The position numbers and the translations under genes were made by a program. 64,000 nt of DNA from Symbiodinium natans (Eukaryota > Sar > Dinophyceae > Suessiales > Symbiodiniaceae), in contig CAJNDS010000779.1 of NCBI GenBank assembly GCA_905221605.1, forward strand, positions 1,109,001 through 1,173,000. The letters run 5' to 3'. This document shows, one piece after another, positions 63,691 to 64,000 of the stretch. Numbering within the stretch: the first letter of the stretch is position 1; the number at the start of each line of letters is the position of its first letter. Below the pieces are notes generated by a model, which saw only the letters and a program-made list of their open reading frames with translations, did not search any database and had not been told where the DNA came from.

Positions 63691-63788
63691 TGAGCCCTAA
63701 ACCCTAAACCCTGAACCCTAAACCCCAAACCCTAAACCCCAAACCCTAAACCCTAAACCCCAAACCCTAAACCCTAACCCTAAACCCT
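63690..63788. repeat. CCCTAAA array at an intron 3' end
   Basis: About 14 units with CCCCAAA variants, ending 10 nt before the exon at 63798. Confidence 0.95.
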
Positions 63789-63797
63789 CGCAATAAG

Positions 63798-63900
63798 TTC
63801 TTGCTGCTGCTCCCTGAGGCCACGGCGCCGCTTCGGAGGAGCCCTGGCTTGGAAGCTTTGGGCTTCGGTGGGCTTCGGGGAGGTTTCTGGGCTTGGAGAG
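63798..63900 (+). CDS. Candidate exon between facing arrays (gene D or next gene)
   Basis: The acceptor is AATAAG and the donor GGAGAG|GTTGGGTTTAGGG. The frame is FLLLLPEATAPLRRSPGLEA then LGFGGLRGG. The TTTAGGG array begins at the donor (63905-63968). Confidence 0.45.
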
Positions 63901-64000
63901 GTTGGGTTTAGGGTTTAGGGTTGAGGGTTTAGGGTTGAGGGTTTAGGGTTTAGGGTTTAGGGTTTAGGGTGGCGGCACCTCAGCCCGGGTTCAAAAGGGA

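Overview
The window looks like nuclear DNA of a dinoflagellate, possibly a Symbiodiniaceae-type genome. The evidence is that every credible gene lies on the + strand, exons are tiny (about 30-135 nt), introns start with GC or GA as often as with GT, and degenerate CCCTAAA/TTTAGGG arrays are scattered through the sequence. These arrays are internal, many of them inside introns, so this is not a chromosome end. The species is not determined.

Layout, left to right. 1-3.1 kb: end exons of one or two unrecognised split genes. 3.39-9.13 kb: one long, almost uninterrupted ORF for a DEAH-box RNA helicase with two C2H2 zinc fingers, two copies of an unnamed helical repeat and a C-terminal double-stranded-RNA-binding-like domain. 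9.1-11.4 kb: intergenic, with a long TACTAGTAG/AGT satellite. 11.4-11.95 kb: a small two-exon RING-H2 gene. 12-17.9 kb: exons of an unrecognised split gene that encodes a hydrophobic segment.

18.27-49.84 kb: the main gene. By joining conserved peptides I could follow a single oligosaccharyltransferase catalytic subunit (STT3) through about 32 short exons spread over 31.6 kb. The reading phase closes at nearly all junctions where adjacent exons were found. It runs from the first lumenal acidic motif (HEFDPW) through GEFDNE, SVAEHQ and WWDYGYQI to the C-terminal TAG. The product would act in the ER membrane, transferring lipid-linked oligosaccharide to asparagine. Its introns hold a 6.24-kb giant fold-back element with a 4-bp target duplication, several MITE families, minisatellites and many telomere-like arrays.

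50-64 kb: exon-sized coding patches of at least two further + strand genes that I do not recognise, plus a minus-strand AT-rich ORF and a possible rRNA-like fragment.

The most unusual feature is how exons and telomere-like repeats are arranged. In many places an exon sits between an upstream CCCTAAA array and a downstream TTTAGGG array, so one intron carries TTTAGGG near its 5' end and CCCTAAA near its 3' end. The two ends of such an intron RNA would be complementary. Several donor sites lie directly at the first repeat unit (G|GTTTAGGG).
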